NCBI GenBank assembly: GCA_002328485.1
Contig: DCUF01000065.1
Location: 1-11,885 of the forward strand
Length of the DNA: 11,885 bases
Direction of reading: 5' to 3'
From: Deltaproteobacteria bacterium UBA2221
GTDB lineage: Bacteria > Desulfobacterota > Syntrophorhabdia > Syntrophorhabdales > WCHB1-27
Shown here piece by piece: positions 1 through 6,154 of the stretch. Positions within the stretch are counted from its first letter, which is position 1. Each line of letters opens with the position of its first letter. The position numbers and the translations under genes are program-made. A model generated the notes under the pieces. That model did no database searches and had not been told where the DNA came from. It saw nothing but the letters and a program-made list of their open reading frames with translations.

Positions 1-4
1 TTTT

Positions 5-1039
5 CTACGCACCTCCTTCACGTGCTTTCAAATAGCCCGCACCGAGCTGGCCGCAGCCGCCCAACACGTCCTGTCCCCTTGAGTCCCTTATGATGGCCGT
101 AAAATGCCGGTCAAGGAGAAAGGCGTGGAACCTGTCGACCCTTTCGCGGTCGGGGCTCAGAAATTCCGTATAGGGGGACTCATTATAGGAGATGAGGTTT
201 ATCTTACAGCGGATATTCTTGAGAAGCCCGGCGAGTGCCTCGGCATCCTCCAGGGAGTCGTTGAAATCCTTTATGAGGATATATTCGAAGGTCACCCGTT
301 CTCTTCGCGGCTCTTTCAGCTCTCTCACGAAGCCTATTAACTGCTCCACCGGGAAGATGCGGTTGATGGGCATGAGAAAGCTTCGCTTTTCATTGGTGGC
401 AGCGTTGAGAGATATGGCTATCTGGGCGCGGCCGGGGATGAGCTTTAAGGGATCCAGCAATCCGACCGTCGAAAGGGTGATATGGCGATGAGAAAAATCA
501 AGACCCATCTGGTCTTGCAAGATCTCTAATGCCTTGAGAACAGGGTCTAGATTATCAAGGGGCTCGCCCATCCCCATGAATACGATATTGCTGATCCGAG
601 TGTCCCTTCGCATCAGCTTGACGGCCATTACCTGGCCTACTATCTCTCCAGGAGAAAGGTTGCGGACAAAGCCGATTTTGCCGGTGACGCAGAATCGGCA
701 GGCCATCTTGCAGCCAATCTGACTTGACACGCAGAGGGTGTTTCGGTTCTGCTCAGGTATCAGCACGCTCTCTATAATCTTGTCATCCTCTGTCATGAAA
801 CCGAACTTCATCGTTCCATCCTCAGAGCGGACTTTTTCTGCGACGACAGGGAGGGAAAGACGGAACAGATTTCTCAGGGTGATCCTCAGGCCCTTCGGCA
901 GATTGGTCATCTCTTCGAAATCGACCACACCTTGCTGATAGACCCACTTGAAGATCTGCCTGGCCCGGTACGGCTTCAGACCCAGATTTTCGATGGTTGC
1001 CTCAAGCTCGCGTAGCGTCAGGTCGAAGAAGTTATTCAT
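5..1039 (-). CDS. rlmN: Dual-specificity 23S rRNA/tRNA adenosine C2-methyltransferase RlmN
   Basis: Radical SAM enzyme that methylates C2 of A2503 in 23S rRNA and, in well-studied members, A37 of some tRNAs; it acts in the cytoplasm and supports translational accuracy. The 344-residue product has normal family length. The cluster motif CxxxCxxC is C110, C114 and C117. The two methyl-transfer cysteines of the family are present as C103 (seven residues before the cluster, the usual spacing) and C329 in the C-terminal GCGQL motif. The SAM-binding GEP stretch is MGMGEPLDN at 155-163. The ATG start gives the usual short N-terminal accessory domain; only a weak AGG lies upstream. It is separated from the DUF169 gene on the same strand by 164 bases, so it is probably transcribed on its own. 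Identification is firm; dual tRNA activity is inferred from the family. Confidence 0.97.
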   Translation of the reverse strand: MNNFFDLTLRELEATIENLGLKPYRARQIFKWVYQQGVVDFEEMTNLPKGLRITLRNLFRLSLPVVAEKVRSEDGTMKFGFMTEDDKIIESVLIPEQNRNTLCVSSQIGCKMACRFCVTGKIGFVRNLSPGEIVGQVMAVKLMRRDTRISNIVFMGMGEPLDNLDPVLKALEILQDQMGLDFSHRHITLSTVGLLDPLKLIPGRAQIAISLNAATNEKRSFLMPINRIFPVEQLIGFVRELKEPRRERVTFEYILIKDFNDSLEDAEALAGLLKNIRCKINLISYNESPYTEFLSPDRERVDRFHAFLLDRHFTAIIRDSRGQDVLGGCGQLGAGYLKAREGGA

Positions 1040-1099
1040 GGGCTGCCTGTTTAGCGGGAAGAGATCCGTGTACGCGTCCGTAACACGAGGGATGACATT

Positions 1100-1128
1100 A
1101 ACCTATCAGAAAAATAGGGCGTTTTCAA
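1100..1128 (-). promoter_or_regulatory. Weak sigma-70 promoter candidate for rlmN
   Basis: On the minus strand a TTGAAA (-35, five of six matches; plus 1123-1128) is followed after 17 bases by TAGGTT (-10, three of six; plus 1100-1105). The -35 and spacing are good and the -10 is poor. The site lies about 60 bases above the rlmN start, in the 164-base gap (1040-1203) after the DUF169 gene. I see no gene and no convincing terminator in this gap. Confidence 0.25.
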
Positions 1129-1203
1129 CGATAGGATAGCATCGGGCTGAGGCGCTGGGTTGAAGGGTGGCAAGCCAGCACGATTGGAGCGAATGCGCAT
1201 CCT

Positions 1204-1974
1204 CTACCTCTTTTGCGCTGAGCCAATCCTTCTTCGTATCTTCGCCCATGAGCCGGTAGTCAAAAAGCTTTCCTCCATGTTGTCGATCATCCGTTCGAAT
1301 CTCTTCATGGGAATGGCGAAGCTAAGAACATTCATAGGGACGCAGGGCCGGGCCGAAACATCGAACATGCCGAGCACGGCTTGCGGCACCTCGGAATTTG
1401 TCTCCAGATAGGGGTATTGAACGATGGAGGCGCATCCTGCGGCAAAGGGGCAGATGACTCGGTCCGATTGGGCCTCGTCAAAATTGAAAAGGGTAAAAAC
1501 ACCGGAGAGCACGTCGGGCGGTCCAAAAAAGATGACCACCTCTGGCTGATCGGTTTCACCGAGGGCATCCCAGCGCTTAAACACAGTAAACCGGCCGGGG
1601 GCTTTGAAGACAGGCATGTTTACAACGGCCTCCCGTACCAGTTCAGGGGATTTTTTATACCTCTCGCCCTCCACCTTGCCGGGAATCCCGGTGGAAAGGA
1701 AATATTCAAAATCAGGCATCAAGGCCGATGGATAGCCAAAATATCGTTGTCCTCCGCCGCAACCGAATGAGTCTACATCGAAGGCCAGTGATTTACCTCG
1801 CCGGACCCTGGTGATATCGGATATCACGCAATGGTGTCCTTCAGGGGGCCTGACCGGGGGCCTTATCGCCTTTAGACTGGCTGAATCGGAGTAAAAAAAG
1901 GTTACGGGAAGTTCTGCCCCACCAAAATACCTCGTCCACAGACGCGCGAAGCGTTCCTTTACCCGGCTGTCCAT
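1204..1974 (-). CDS. DUF169 family protein (COG2043), function unknown
   Basis: 256-residue protein that I recognise as DUF169/COG2043, a family common in anaerobic bacteria and archaea with no settled function. Family-like stretches include the FGCGGGQRYFG segment near residues 71-80 and the CPFAAGC segment near 175-181. Five cysteines (about 49, 72, 175, 181 and 211) invite the idea of a metal or iron-sulfur site, but this is inference. No signal peptide or membrane helix is evident. I start at the ATG at 1974 because a perfect GGGAGG (plus 1981-1986) sits six bases upstream. The open frame runs six codons further to 1992, but that start would lie over the ribosome binding site. The gene is on the same strand as rlmN but 164 bases away, and has its own promoter candidate. 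Confidence 0.85.
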   Translation of the reverse strand: MDSRVKERFARLWTRYFGGAELPVTFFYSDSASLKAIRPPVRPPEGHHCVISDITRVRRGKSLAFDVDSFGCGGGQRYFGYPSALMPDFEYFLSTGIPGKVEGERYKKSPELVREAVVNMPVFKAPGRFTVFKRWDALGETDQPEVVIFFGPPDVLSGVFTLFNFDEAQSDRVICPFAAGCASIVQYPYLETNSEVPQAVLGMFDVSARPCVPMNVLSFAIPMKRFERMIDNMEESFLTTGSWAKIRRRIGSAQKR

Positions 1975-1997
1975 AGCCAACCTCCCGACCAAATCTC

Positions 1998-2043
1998 GAT
2001 GGTACCCAAGAAAATGGTATCAAACCATCTGTTGAATTGACAA
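1998..2043 (-). promoter_or_regulatory. Promoter with overlapping ATGGT/ACCAT operator-like dyad for the DUF169 gene
   Basis: Minus strand TTGTCA (five of six; plus 2038-2043), 18-base spacer, then TACCAT (four of six; plus 2014-2019). The -10 is one arm of a perfect inverted repeat, ATGGT-N5-ACCAT (plus 2014-2028), and a third copy of the half-site, GATGGT, lies at 1998-2003 near the predicted transcription start. The layout is that of a repressor site over the -10. The regulator is unknown. Confidence 0.35.
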
Positions 2044-2245
2044 GGCAGTTTTGATTGCCCTGATTGGACGTTGCAGGGGTGGTCCATGAGGAAAATTATT
2101 CCCCCTCGTTCCGTCGTCTTGTCTGGACAGGCGATATGTTCATCCCTGAAGGGGTAGGGGCAGGGGCGACAAAAAGGAAGAGATACCTCGGTCGGCAGGG
2201 CTCCTGAACCGGTTCTGGGGTGGAAGAAACCCTATGCGGACGCCA
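2044..2245. other. Gene-free stretch with G-tracts and a GAACCGGTTC palindrome
   Basis: About 200 bases with no credible reading frame on either strand. It holds three GGGG runs separated by two bases (2150-2166) and a perfect 10-base palindrome GAACCGGTTC (2206-2215). The palindrome is about 31 bases above the sigma-54-like element and could be an activator site. No riboswitch or tRNA fold was recognised. Confidence 0.4.
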
Positions 2246-2261
2246 TGGAACATCCTTTGCA
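2246..2261 (+). promoter_or_regulatory. Sigma-54 (RpoN) -24/-12 promoter candidate for the GSU3473-family gene
   Basis: The 16 bases TGGAACATCCTTTGCA match the sigma-54 consensus TGGCACGNNNNTTGCW at 10 of 12 specified positions. The invariant GG and GC dinucleotides are correctly spaced by ten bases. Transcription would begin near 2272, about 46 bases before the GTG start. Sigma-54 promoters are frequent in deltaproteobacteria and need an AAA+ activator, which is not encoded in this window. Confidence 0.5.
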
Positions 2262-2302
2262 TACTTAGCTTCTTGGATGGGGTCTGGCGCTGACGATACC
2301 CC

Positions 2303-2311
2303 AGAAGGAGG
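2303..2311 (+). promoter_or_regulatory. Strong ribosome binding site that fixes a GTG start
   Basis: AGAAGGAGG lies six bases before the GTG at 2318. It is among the best Shine-Dalgarno matches in the window and supports efficient translation of the small GSU3473-family protein despite the GTG start. Confidence 0.8.
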
Positions 2312-2317
2312 CTGCCT

Positions 2318-2530
2318 GTGCTGATAAGAGTATTGTATAAAGACAACAAATACGACTATGTGCCCGATTCGAGGCTGGAAGAATTGATTGAATCGGGTAG
2401 AATCAAGCAGTTCTTCCGCACGGATGGCTGGGTTACGGTTGGTGAGGACCCTATAAGGGGTATGGGGGGTAGAGGCGACCGTATTGGCTACAGCGGGCCT
2501 GAAAGACGGCGGGCAATCAGGGCTGCCTAA
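2318..2530 (+). CDS. GSU3473 family small protein
   Basis: 70-residue protein that I recognise as the GSU3473 family, small proteins of Geobacter and relatives of unknown function. Conserved-looking parts are the N-terminal MLIRVLYKDNKYDYV strand region, an L(I)xSGRIKxFxRxDGWV stretch at about residues 24-40, and DPIRG at 44-48. It ends in a YSGPERR motif (58-64), a short signature often seen at the ends of regulatory or PilZ-type proteins in this group. The start is GTG, fixed by an excellent AGAAGGAGG (2303-2311) six bases upstream. It is monocistronic, with a sigma-54-like promoter above and a hairpin terminator just below. There is no membrane segment, signal peptide or cysteine. Family assignment is from memory of the sequence pattern. 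Confidence 0.8.
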   Translation: MLIRVLYKDNKYDYVPDSRLEELIESGRIKQFFRTDGWVTVGEDPIRGMGGRGDRIGYSGPERRRAIRAA

Positions 2531-2739
2531 GGGAAGAGGCGGTCCTCAGACGGTTCTGTGTCCGTCTGCTTTTGGGGCCGGCGAGAGGTTTCGACCCGGC
2601 CTTCTCTTCGGCTTTTCACCGCAGGCTTGCACTTCCGGTGTCGTCGCAGGCCGCCTCCGACACGGACACTGTCCGCTTCAGAAACACCCTTGCCGCATAC
2701 ATAGCAGACGAGTTCCTTTATGAGCGGTATCTGAACCAT
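2527..2739 (-). CDS. Small CxxC/HxxC zinc-ribbon-like protein, function unknown
   Basis: 70-residue reading frame with a clear metal-site pattern near the N-terminus: C12-x2-C15, then 18 residues, then H34-x2-C37. The glycine after the second cysteine and the VGGGLRRH turn before the His are typical of small zinc-binding folds. Residues 40-70 are basic, then acidic, and look disordered; part of this tail is encoded by bases that also form the neighbour's terminator. A near-consensus promoter (TTGACA, 18 bases, TAGAAT) sits 46 bases above the ATG on this strand, which argues that the frame is real. The ribosome binding site is modest (GGGAACAGGAT before ATG). Its stop codon overlaps that of the convergent GSU3473-family gene. 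I do not recognise a named family; a role as a small regulator or adaptor is only a guess. Confidence 0.6.
   Translation of the reverse strand: MVQIPLIKELVCYVCGKGVSEADSVRVGGGLRRHRKCKPAVKSRREGRVETSRRPQKQTDTEPSEDRLFP
2547..2573 (+). terminator. Rho-independent terminator after the GSU3473-family gene
   Basis: Perfect 7-base stem CAGACGG / CCGTCTG (2547-2553 and 2562-2568) with an 8-base loop, followed by CTTTT. It starts 17 bases after the TAA stop. It lies inside the 3' end of the opposite-strand small gene. The T run is short, so termination may be partial. Confidence 0.6.
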
Positions 2740-2784
2740 ATCCTGTTCCCGTCTTCCCCTTCTACTGCCGCCTTGGGATGCCCG

Positions 2785-2814
2785 ATTCTACCTAAGAAGC
2801 CCCCACATTGTCAA
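2785..2814 (-). promoter_or_regulatory. Near-consensus sigma-70 promoter for the small zinc-ribbon gene
   Basis: Minus strand TTGACA (six of six; plus 2809-2814), 18-base spacer, TAGAAT (five of six; plus 2785-2790). Predicted transcription start is near 2778, giving a leader of about 39 bases. The -35 box overlaps that of the divergent promoter on the other strand. Confidence 0.6.
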
Positions 2815-2836
2815 ATGGACCTCACTGTGAAATAAT
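2808..2836 (+). promoter_or_regulatory. Sigma-70 promoter for the DUF523-DUF1722 gene
   Basis: Plus strand TTGTCA (five of six; 2808-2813), 17-base spacer, AATAAT (five of six; 2831-2836). Predicted start near 2843, only about 16 bases before the ATG at 2859. It shares its -35 bases with the promoter facing the other way. Confidence 0.55.
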
Positions 2837-2858
2837 TGGATGGGATACGGGGGTGTTT

Positions 2859-3806
2859 ATGGAGAAGATTAAGGTAGGTATTAGCTCATGTCTTCTGGGG
2901 AACAAGGTTAGATATGACGGTGGACATAAACTGGACCGATACCTGACCGATACCCTGGGTCGTTATGTGGACTGGATTCCCGTGTGCCCGGAGGTCGAGT
3001 ATGGCCTTTCGATCCCACGGGAAGCTATGCGGCTCGTCGGAAGAGAGGGCGACTGTCGGCTTGTTACCATAAGAACCGGGGTTGATCATACCGATGGGAT
3101 GCGAGCCTGGGCAGAGCGCAGACTCCGCGACCTGGAGACATTAGGACTGGCAGGGTTTGTCTTCAAGAGCAAGTCCCCGAGCTCCGGTCTGCGTGGCGTA
3201 AAGATCTATGGCACTCAAGGTGTGCCCGCGAGAACCGGCACCGGCATCTTCGCGAAGGCATTTACTGAAAAGTTCCCCCTTACACCCGTTGAGGACGACG
3301 GCCGTCTCCATGACCCTGGCCTGAGGGAAAACTTTGTGGAAAGACTTTTCGTCTTTCACCGTTGGCAGGGCTTGGTAGGTGCAGGGAGATCTCTTGCCGG
3401 CCTCGTTGCATTTCATACGGACCACAAGCTTCTGATGCTTTCCCACAGCCCGCAGCATTACACCGAGTTGGGGAGGTTGGTCGCACGGGGACGAGAGCTC
3501 ACTCCTGAACAATTGTACGCCGATTATGCCTTTTTGCTCATGGAGGGGTTGACGCGGTTGGCAACCGCCAGAAAAAACAGCAATGTCCTTCAGCACATTG
3601 CAGGATACTTCAAGAGACAACTCTCATCGGACGAAAAACAGGAATTGCTCGAGGTGATCGAGCAGTATCGACTGGGTCTTGTCCCCCTCATCGTCCCCAT
3701 CGTTCTTGCAAAACACTATGTACGAAAGTACGGGGACCCCTATCTCAAGAGACAATGGTATCTGGATCCACACCCGTTGGAGCTGATGCTACGAAATCAC
3801 GTCTAG
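2859..3806 (+). CDS. DUF523-DUF1722 (YbgA-type) protein
   Basis: 315-residue, two-domain protein. The N-terminal DUF523 domain (about 1-150) shows GISSCLLG with C11, VRYDGGHK (18-24), PVCPE with C43, and FKSKSPSSG (102-110). The C-terminal DUF1722 domain (about 175-305) follows a VERLFVFHRWQ linker and ends with the typical HPLELMLRNHV. Stand-alone DUF523 proteins include the thiouracil desulfidase TudS, which holds a [4Fe-4S] cluster on three cysteines; DUF1722 has no settled role. Here the third family cysteine, normally in SPSCG, reads Ser109, so cluster binding is uncertain. I chose the ATG at 2859 because the domain begins at once, a G-rich ACGGGGGTG precedes it and the promoter lies just above. 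The frame could open at 2808, but that would place the promoter inside the gene. It ends 44 bases from the convergent PEP-CTERM gene; I see no strong terminator there. Confidence 0.88.
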   Translation: MEKIKVGISSCLLGNKVRYDGGHKLDRYLTDTLGRYVDWIPVCPEVEYGLSIPREAMRLVGREGDCRLVTIRTGVDHTDGMRAWAERRLRDLETLGLAGFVFKSKSPSSGLRGVKIYGTQGVPARTGTGIFAKAFTEKFPLTPVEDDGRLHDPGLRENFVERLFVFHRWQGLVGAGRSLAGLVAFHTDHKLLMLSHSPQHYTELGRLVARGRELTPEQLYADYAFLLMEGLTRLATARKNSNVLQHIAGYFKRQLSSDEKQELLEVIEQYRLGLVPLIVPIVLAKHYVRKYGDPYLKRQWYLDPHPLELMLRNHV

Positions 3807-3850
3807 ACAGGCACGGTGTTCCCTGGACTTATCGTCCCACCAGAGGAAGA

Positions 3851-4861
3851 CTATTTCTTTCGAGTCCTGCGCACGAACCCTAGAGCAGATAACCCACCTG
3901 CAAGGAGTAGAACCGTCGATGGCTCCGGGGTTTTGTGGGGAGGTTTAGGAGGATCGTAGTCGTGGTCGCGGTCCGATGACAGCCGCAAATAAGGAAACGT
4001 CCCCCAGGCAAAACCCCTGCTCCAGCCCACGAGATCGGGTGGGCCTGATACCAGGTATGGGGTGGGACGAGGGAGGATCATTGTCTCGGCCTCTTCGTAA
4101 TCGGAATAGATGGTGGCCGGCAGGGCAAATGCCCCCTCTACGATATCATTGCCGCACATCATGGTCCAGTGAAGCCCTATGTCCAGCATATTCTGGTCTT
4201 CAGCCGCTGTCTCCCCAACACCGTCCCCGCTATCGGTGTCCTCAACCCCATCAGCTGCCTCAGTGGGCGTCATGTCCTGCAGGAGTGCCGTAAAAGGGAA
4301 GGAGATGACAAGGGCCTTATCCGTCAGTTTAACATCAGCCCAACTGACGAACTCGCCGTAGCCTCCCCTCCAGGCCTGATCGCGTCTGTAGATAACGGAA
4401 CCTGGTTTTGGCCGAGTCCATTCGATCTTTGACCAGTCCAGTTTGTACACGGCTTTATCGAAGAGTGAAACCACATAATCCCAACCCTCGTCTTTCGTGA
4501 AGGTATCTTCGGCATAGGGAGCGCTGCCTTTTACCTTCCAGCCTGCCGAAGAGATGTAGAGATCGCCCGGGGGCGTTTTATCGGCGCCTTTGAGATGATG
4601 GACATAGTTGTAAAAGAAAGGACCTGATATGGTAACCGTTATTCTTTCGTCATCAGCCACGACCTCCATACCGGTTATCTCCGAGGCCCGGCCGAGGGAA
4701 TCCTTCTGGATCTTCGTGTTTCCTCCCCAGTACTCGTCGCGAATCATCGTAGACTCTGCGAGCGCAACGGAGGCGACCAGGACAAGAAAAGCAACCGGGA
4801 AAAGGATGGTTTTCAAAATAAGACGTCTCACTGCACTCATCGAACTGCCGGGCTGCTCCAT
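3851..4861 (-). CDS. PEP-CTERM sorting domain protein (exosortase substrate)
   Basis: 336-residue secreted protein. The N-terminus has a Sec signal peptide: basic VRRLILK, hydrophobic core to about residue 34, and a probable cut after ALA at 35. The C-terminus is a textbook PEP-CTERM tail: PEP at 312-314, a hydrophobic stretch (about 316-329), then RRTRKK. In known systems an exosortase (EpsH/XrtA family) cuts this tail at the inner membrane and the protein is linked to extracellular polysaccharide or biofilm assembly. The mature part has HWTMMCGND (231-239), a motif I associate with many PEP-CTERM proteins, and an acidic Gly/Asp/Glu linker at 202-222. The ATG at 4861 is chosen for its GGAGGA (plus 4868-4873) six bases upstream; the frame stays open to 5068, but that would bury the signal peptide. 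No exosortase is in the window. Ligand and exact role are unknown. Confidence 0.85.
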   Translation of the reverse strand: MEQPGSSMSAVRRLILKTILFPVAFLVLVASVALAESTMIRDEYWGGNTKIQKDSLGRASEITGMEVVADDERITVTISGPFFYNYVHHLKGADKTPPGDLYISSAGWKVKGSAPYAEDTFTKDEGWDYVVSLFDKAVYKLDWSKIEWTRPKPGSVIYRRDQAWRGGYGEFVSWADVKLTDKALVISFPFTALLQDMTPTEAADGVEDTDSGDGVGETAAEDQNMLDIGLHWTMMCGNDIVEGAFALPATIYSDYEEAETMILPRPTPYLVSGPPDLVGWSRGFAWGTFPYLRLSSDRDHDYDPPKPPHKTPEPSTVLLLAGGLSALGFVRRTRKK

Positions 4862-5039
4862 TTCTATTCCTCCATGGCAAACATTTCCATCGTTCAGGAG
4901 ACCATGGGTTGCAGTGTTACCCGGGCCTTGAACCACACCTTCGGCGGCCGGGTCAATACTTTTTACTGTCTGTAAGATACGTGCACAGGTCCCTGAAGTC
5001 AAAGGAAAAGCATTCCAGTTTAGGTTTCTCATGACATAA

Positions 5040-5068
5040 TTTATAGGGTGAATCGAGGCCGACAACAA
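5040..5068 (-). promoter_or_regulatory. Sigma-70 promoter candidate for the PEP-CTERM gene
   Basis: Minus strand TTGTTG (three of six; plus 5063-5068), 17-base spacer, TATAAA (five of six; plus 5040-5045). It would give a long leader of about 170 bases before the ATG at 4861. I looked for a sigma-54 element nearer the gene, as found for some PEP-CTERM genes, and saw no correctly spaced GG-N10-GC. Confidence 0.3.
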
Positions 5069-5156
5069 TCACCACAACGGATGCTTTATCATAGGTGATC
5101 GGCCTAAAACGGTCCGGCTACAGTATTGTAAACCATTGGCTACATTGCCGATGTCC

Positions 5157-5185
5157 TTGCTCAACCGACCTCACTCGACTATACT
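5157..5185 (+). promoter_or_regulatory. Sigma-70 promoter for the metallo-beta-lactamase-fold gene
   Basis: TTGCTC (three of six; 5157-5162), 17-base spacer, TATACT (five of six; 5180-5185). Predicted start near 5192, about 31 bases before the ATG at 5223. Its position makes the upstream TTG at 5136 an unlikely translation start. Confidence 0.45.
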
Positions 5186-5222
5186 GTACCAGGAGTCCCC
5201 ATCGGCTCAAGGTGATGTCCCC

Positions 5223-6134
5223 ATGCTCTTCGCGGAAACGGGCAAGGTAGTTGAAGATTTCTACGTTACGGGCTTGCGTTGGTCCCCTGTTTACCTCTAT
5301 GCCGGGGCCCATCCGGTTCTCTTTGAAGCCGGCTTTGCCTGTGCTGCCAAGCTCTATGGAGAGGATATACGGTCAGTGTTGGGCCAACGGAGACCGGAAA
5401 TCTTGTTTCTCACCCATGTTCACTACGATCATTGTGGCGCAACGGGCTATCTCAAGGATACGTTCCGAGGGATACGGGTGGCGGCTTCGGGACATTCAGC
5501 AAAGATACTCGCCCGTCCCAATGCCCAGAGGTTGATCATGAACCTTAGTCGACTCGCAGTCGGCCTTGTGGCGCAGGCGGATCGAGTGGATGGGGAGGAT
5601 TTGGTCGACGAACCTTTCAGGCCTTTCGGGATCGACATCGAATTGAGTGGGGACAGCCAGATATCTCTTGGCGATACGACGATTCAAGTCATATCCACGC
5701 CGGGCCACACGAGAGACCAACTCAGTTACTATATCCCTGAGCGAAAGATCCTCATAGGGACGGAGGCCACCGGTTGCATGGACAGGACAGGAGCCTTCAT
5801 CCCCGAGTTTCTTGTTGATTATGACGAGTACGTGGCTTCCCTCAGACGTCTTGCCGCCCTGCCCTCGGAGGTTTTGTGCCAGGGACACCATTTCGTCTAT
5901 GTCGGTCGCGATGAGGTGCAGGTCTTTTTTGATCGATCCATCAAGGCTGCCGAGGATTTCAGGGGGAGGGTCATGGAGTTACTGGATGAGCACGCAGGCT
6001 CTGTCGAGCAGGTGGTGCAGCACATCAAGGGCGAGCAATACGACAAGAACCCTCATGTGAAGCAACCGGAACAGGCCTACCTGCTGAATCTCAGGGCTCG
6101 TGTCACGCACCTCGCCGGAAAGTGGAAGAAATAG
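5223..6134 (+). CDS. MBL-fold metallo-hydrolase
   Basis: 303-residue cytoplasmic metallo-beta-lactamase-fold hydrolase. The metal motif HxHxDH is H65, H67, D69 and H70 (HVHYDHCG). The third ligand is H162 in TPGH, and the last is H222 or H223 in QGHH. The usual bridging Asp is replaced by Glu181 in the ILIGTEATG strand, a variant seen in part of the superfamily, so I expect activity rather than loss. The N-terminus (LYAG, VLFEAGF) forms the first strands. Residues after about 235 are helical and may be a lid or substrate domain. The ATG at 5223 has AAGGTGA (5209-5215) seven bases upstream and a promoter just above; the frame opens earlier at a TTG (5136), which lacks such support. Substrate unknown: lactone, thioester, glyoxalase II-like or nuclease roles are all possible, and the context does not decide. 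It is convergent with the alcohol dehydrogenase gene, 20 bases apart. Confidence 0.88.
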   Translation: MLFAETGKVVEDFYVTGLRWSPVYLYAGAHPVLFEAGFACAAKLYGEDIRSVLGQRRPEILFLTHVHYDHCGATGYLKDTFRGIRVAASGHSAKILARPNAQRLIMNLSRLAVGLVAQADRVDGEDLVDEPFRPFGIDIELSGDSQISLGDTTIQVISTPGHTRDQLSYYIPERKILIGTEATGCMDRTGAFIPEFLVDYDEYVASLRRLAALPSEVLCQGHHFVYVGRDEVQVFFDRSIKAAEDFRGRVMELLDEHAGSVEQVVQHIKGEQYDKNPHVKQPEQAYLLNLRARVTHLAGKWKK

Positions 6135-6154
6135 AAAAGGGGATGGTCGCTCTG

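Noticed and set aside
2150..2166. G-quadruplex candidate (three GGGG runs)
   Set aside because: Only three runs are close together; a fourth run of similar length is missing, so a standard intramolecular quadruplex is not supported.
2044..2317. Possible riboswitch (c-di-GMP class I was considered) in the leader of the GSU3473-family gene
   Set aside because: The conserved core sequences of the class are absent and I could not build a matching fold; the sigma-54 start would also leave only about 46 bases of leader.
2140..2349. Minus-strand open frame of 69 codons across the gene-free region
   Set aside because: No motif, no ribosome binding site, and it crosses the promoter and start of the plus-strand gene.
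2576..2602. Second hairpin GGCCGG/CCGGCC near the end of the small zinc-ribbon gene
   Set aside because: No T run follows on either strand, and it lies in GC-rich coding sequence; the hairpin at 2547-2568 is the better terminator.
3141..3620. Minus-strand open frame of 159 codons opposite the DUF523-DUF1722 gene
   Set aside because: No domain signal and entirely antisense to a well-supported two-domain protein.
4862..5068. 69-codon N-terminal extension of the PEP-CTERM frame
   Set aside because: It would place a clear Sec signal peptide deep inside the protein, and a perfect ribosome binding site precedes the ATG at 4861.
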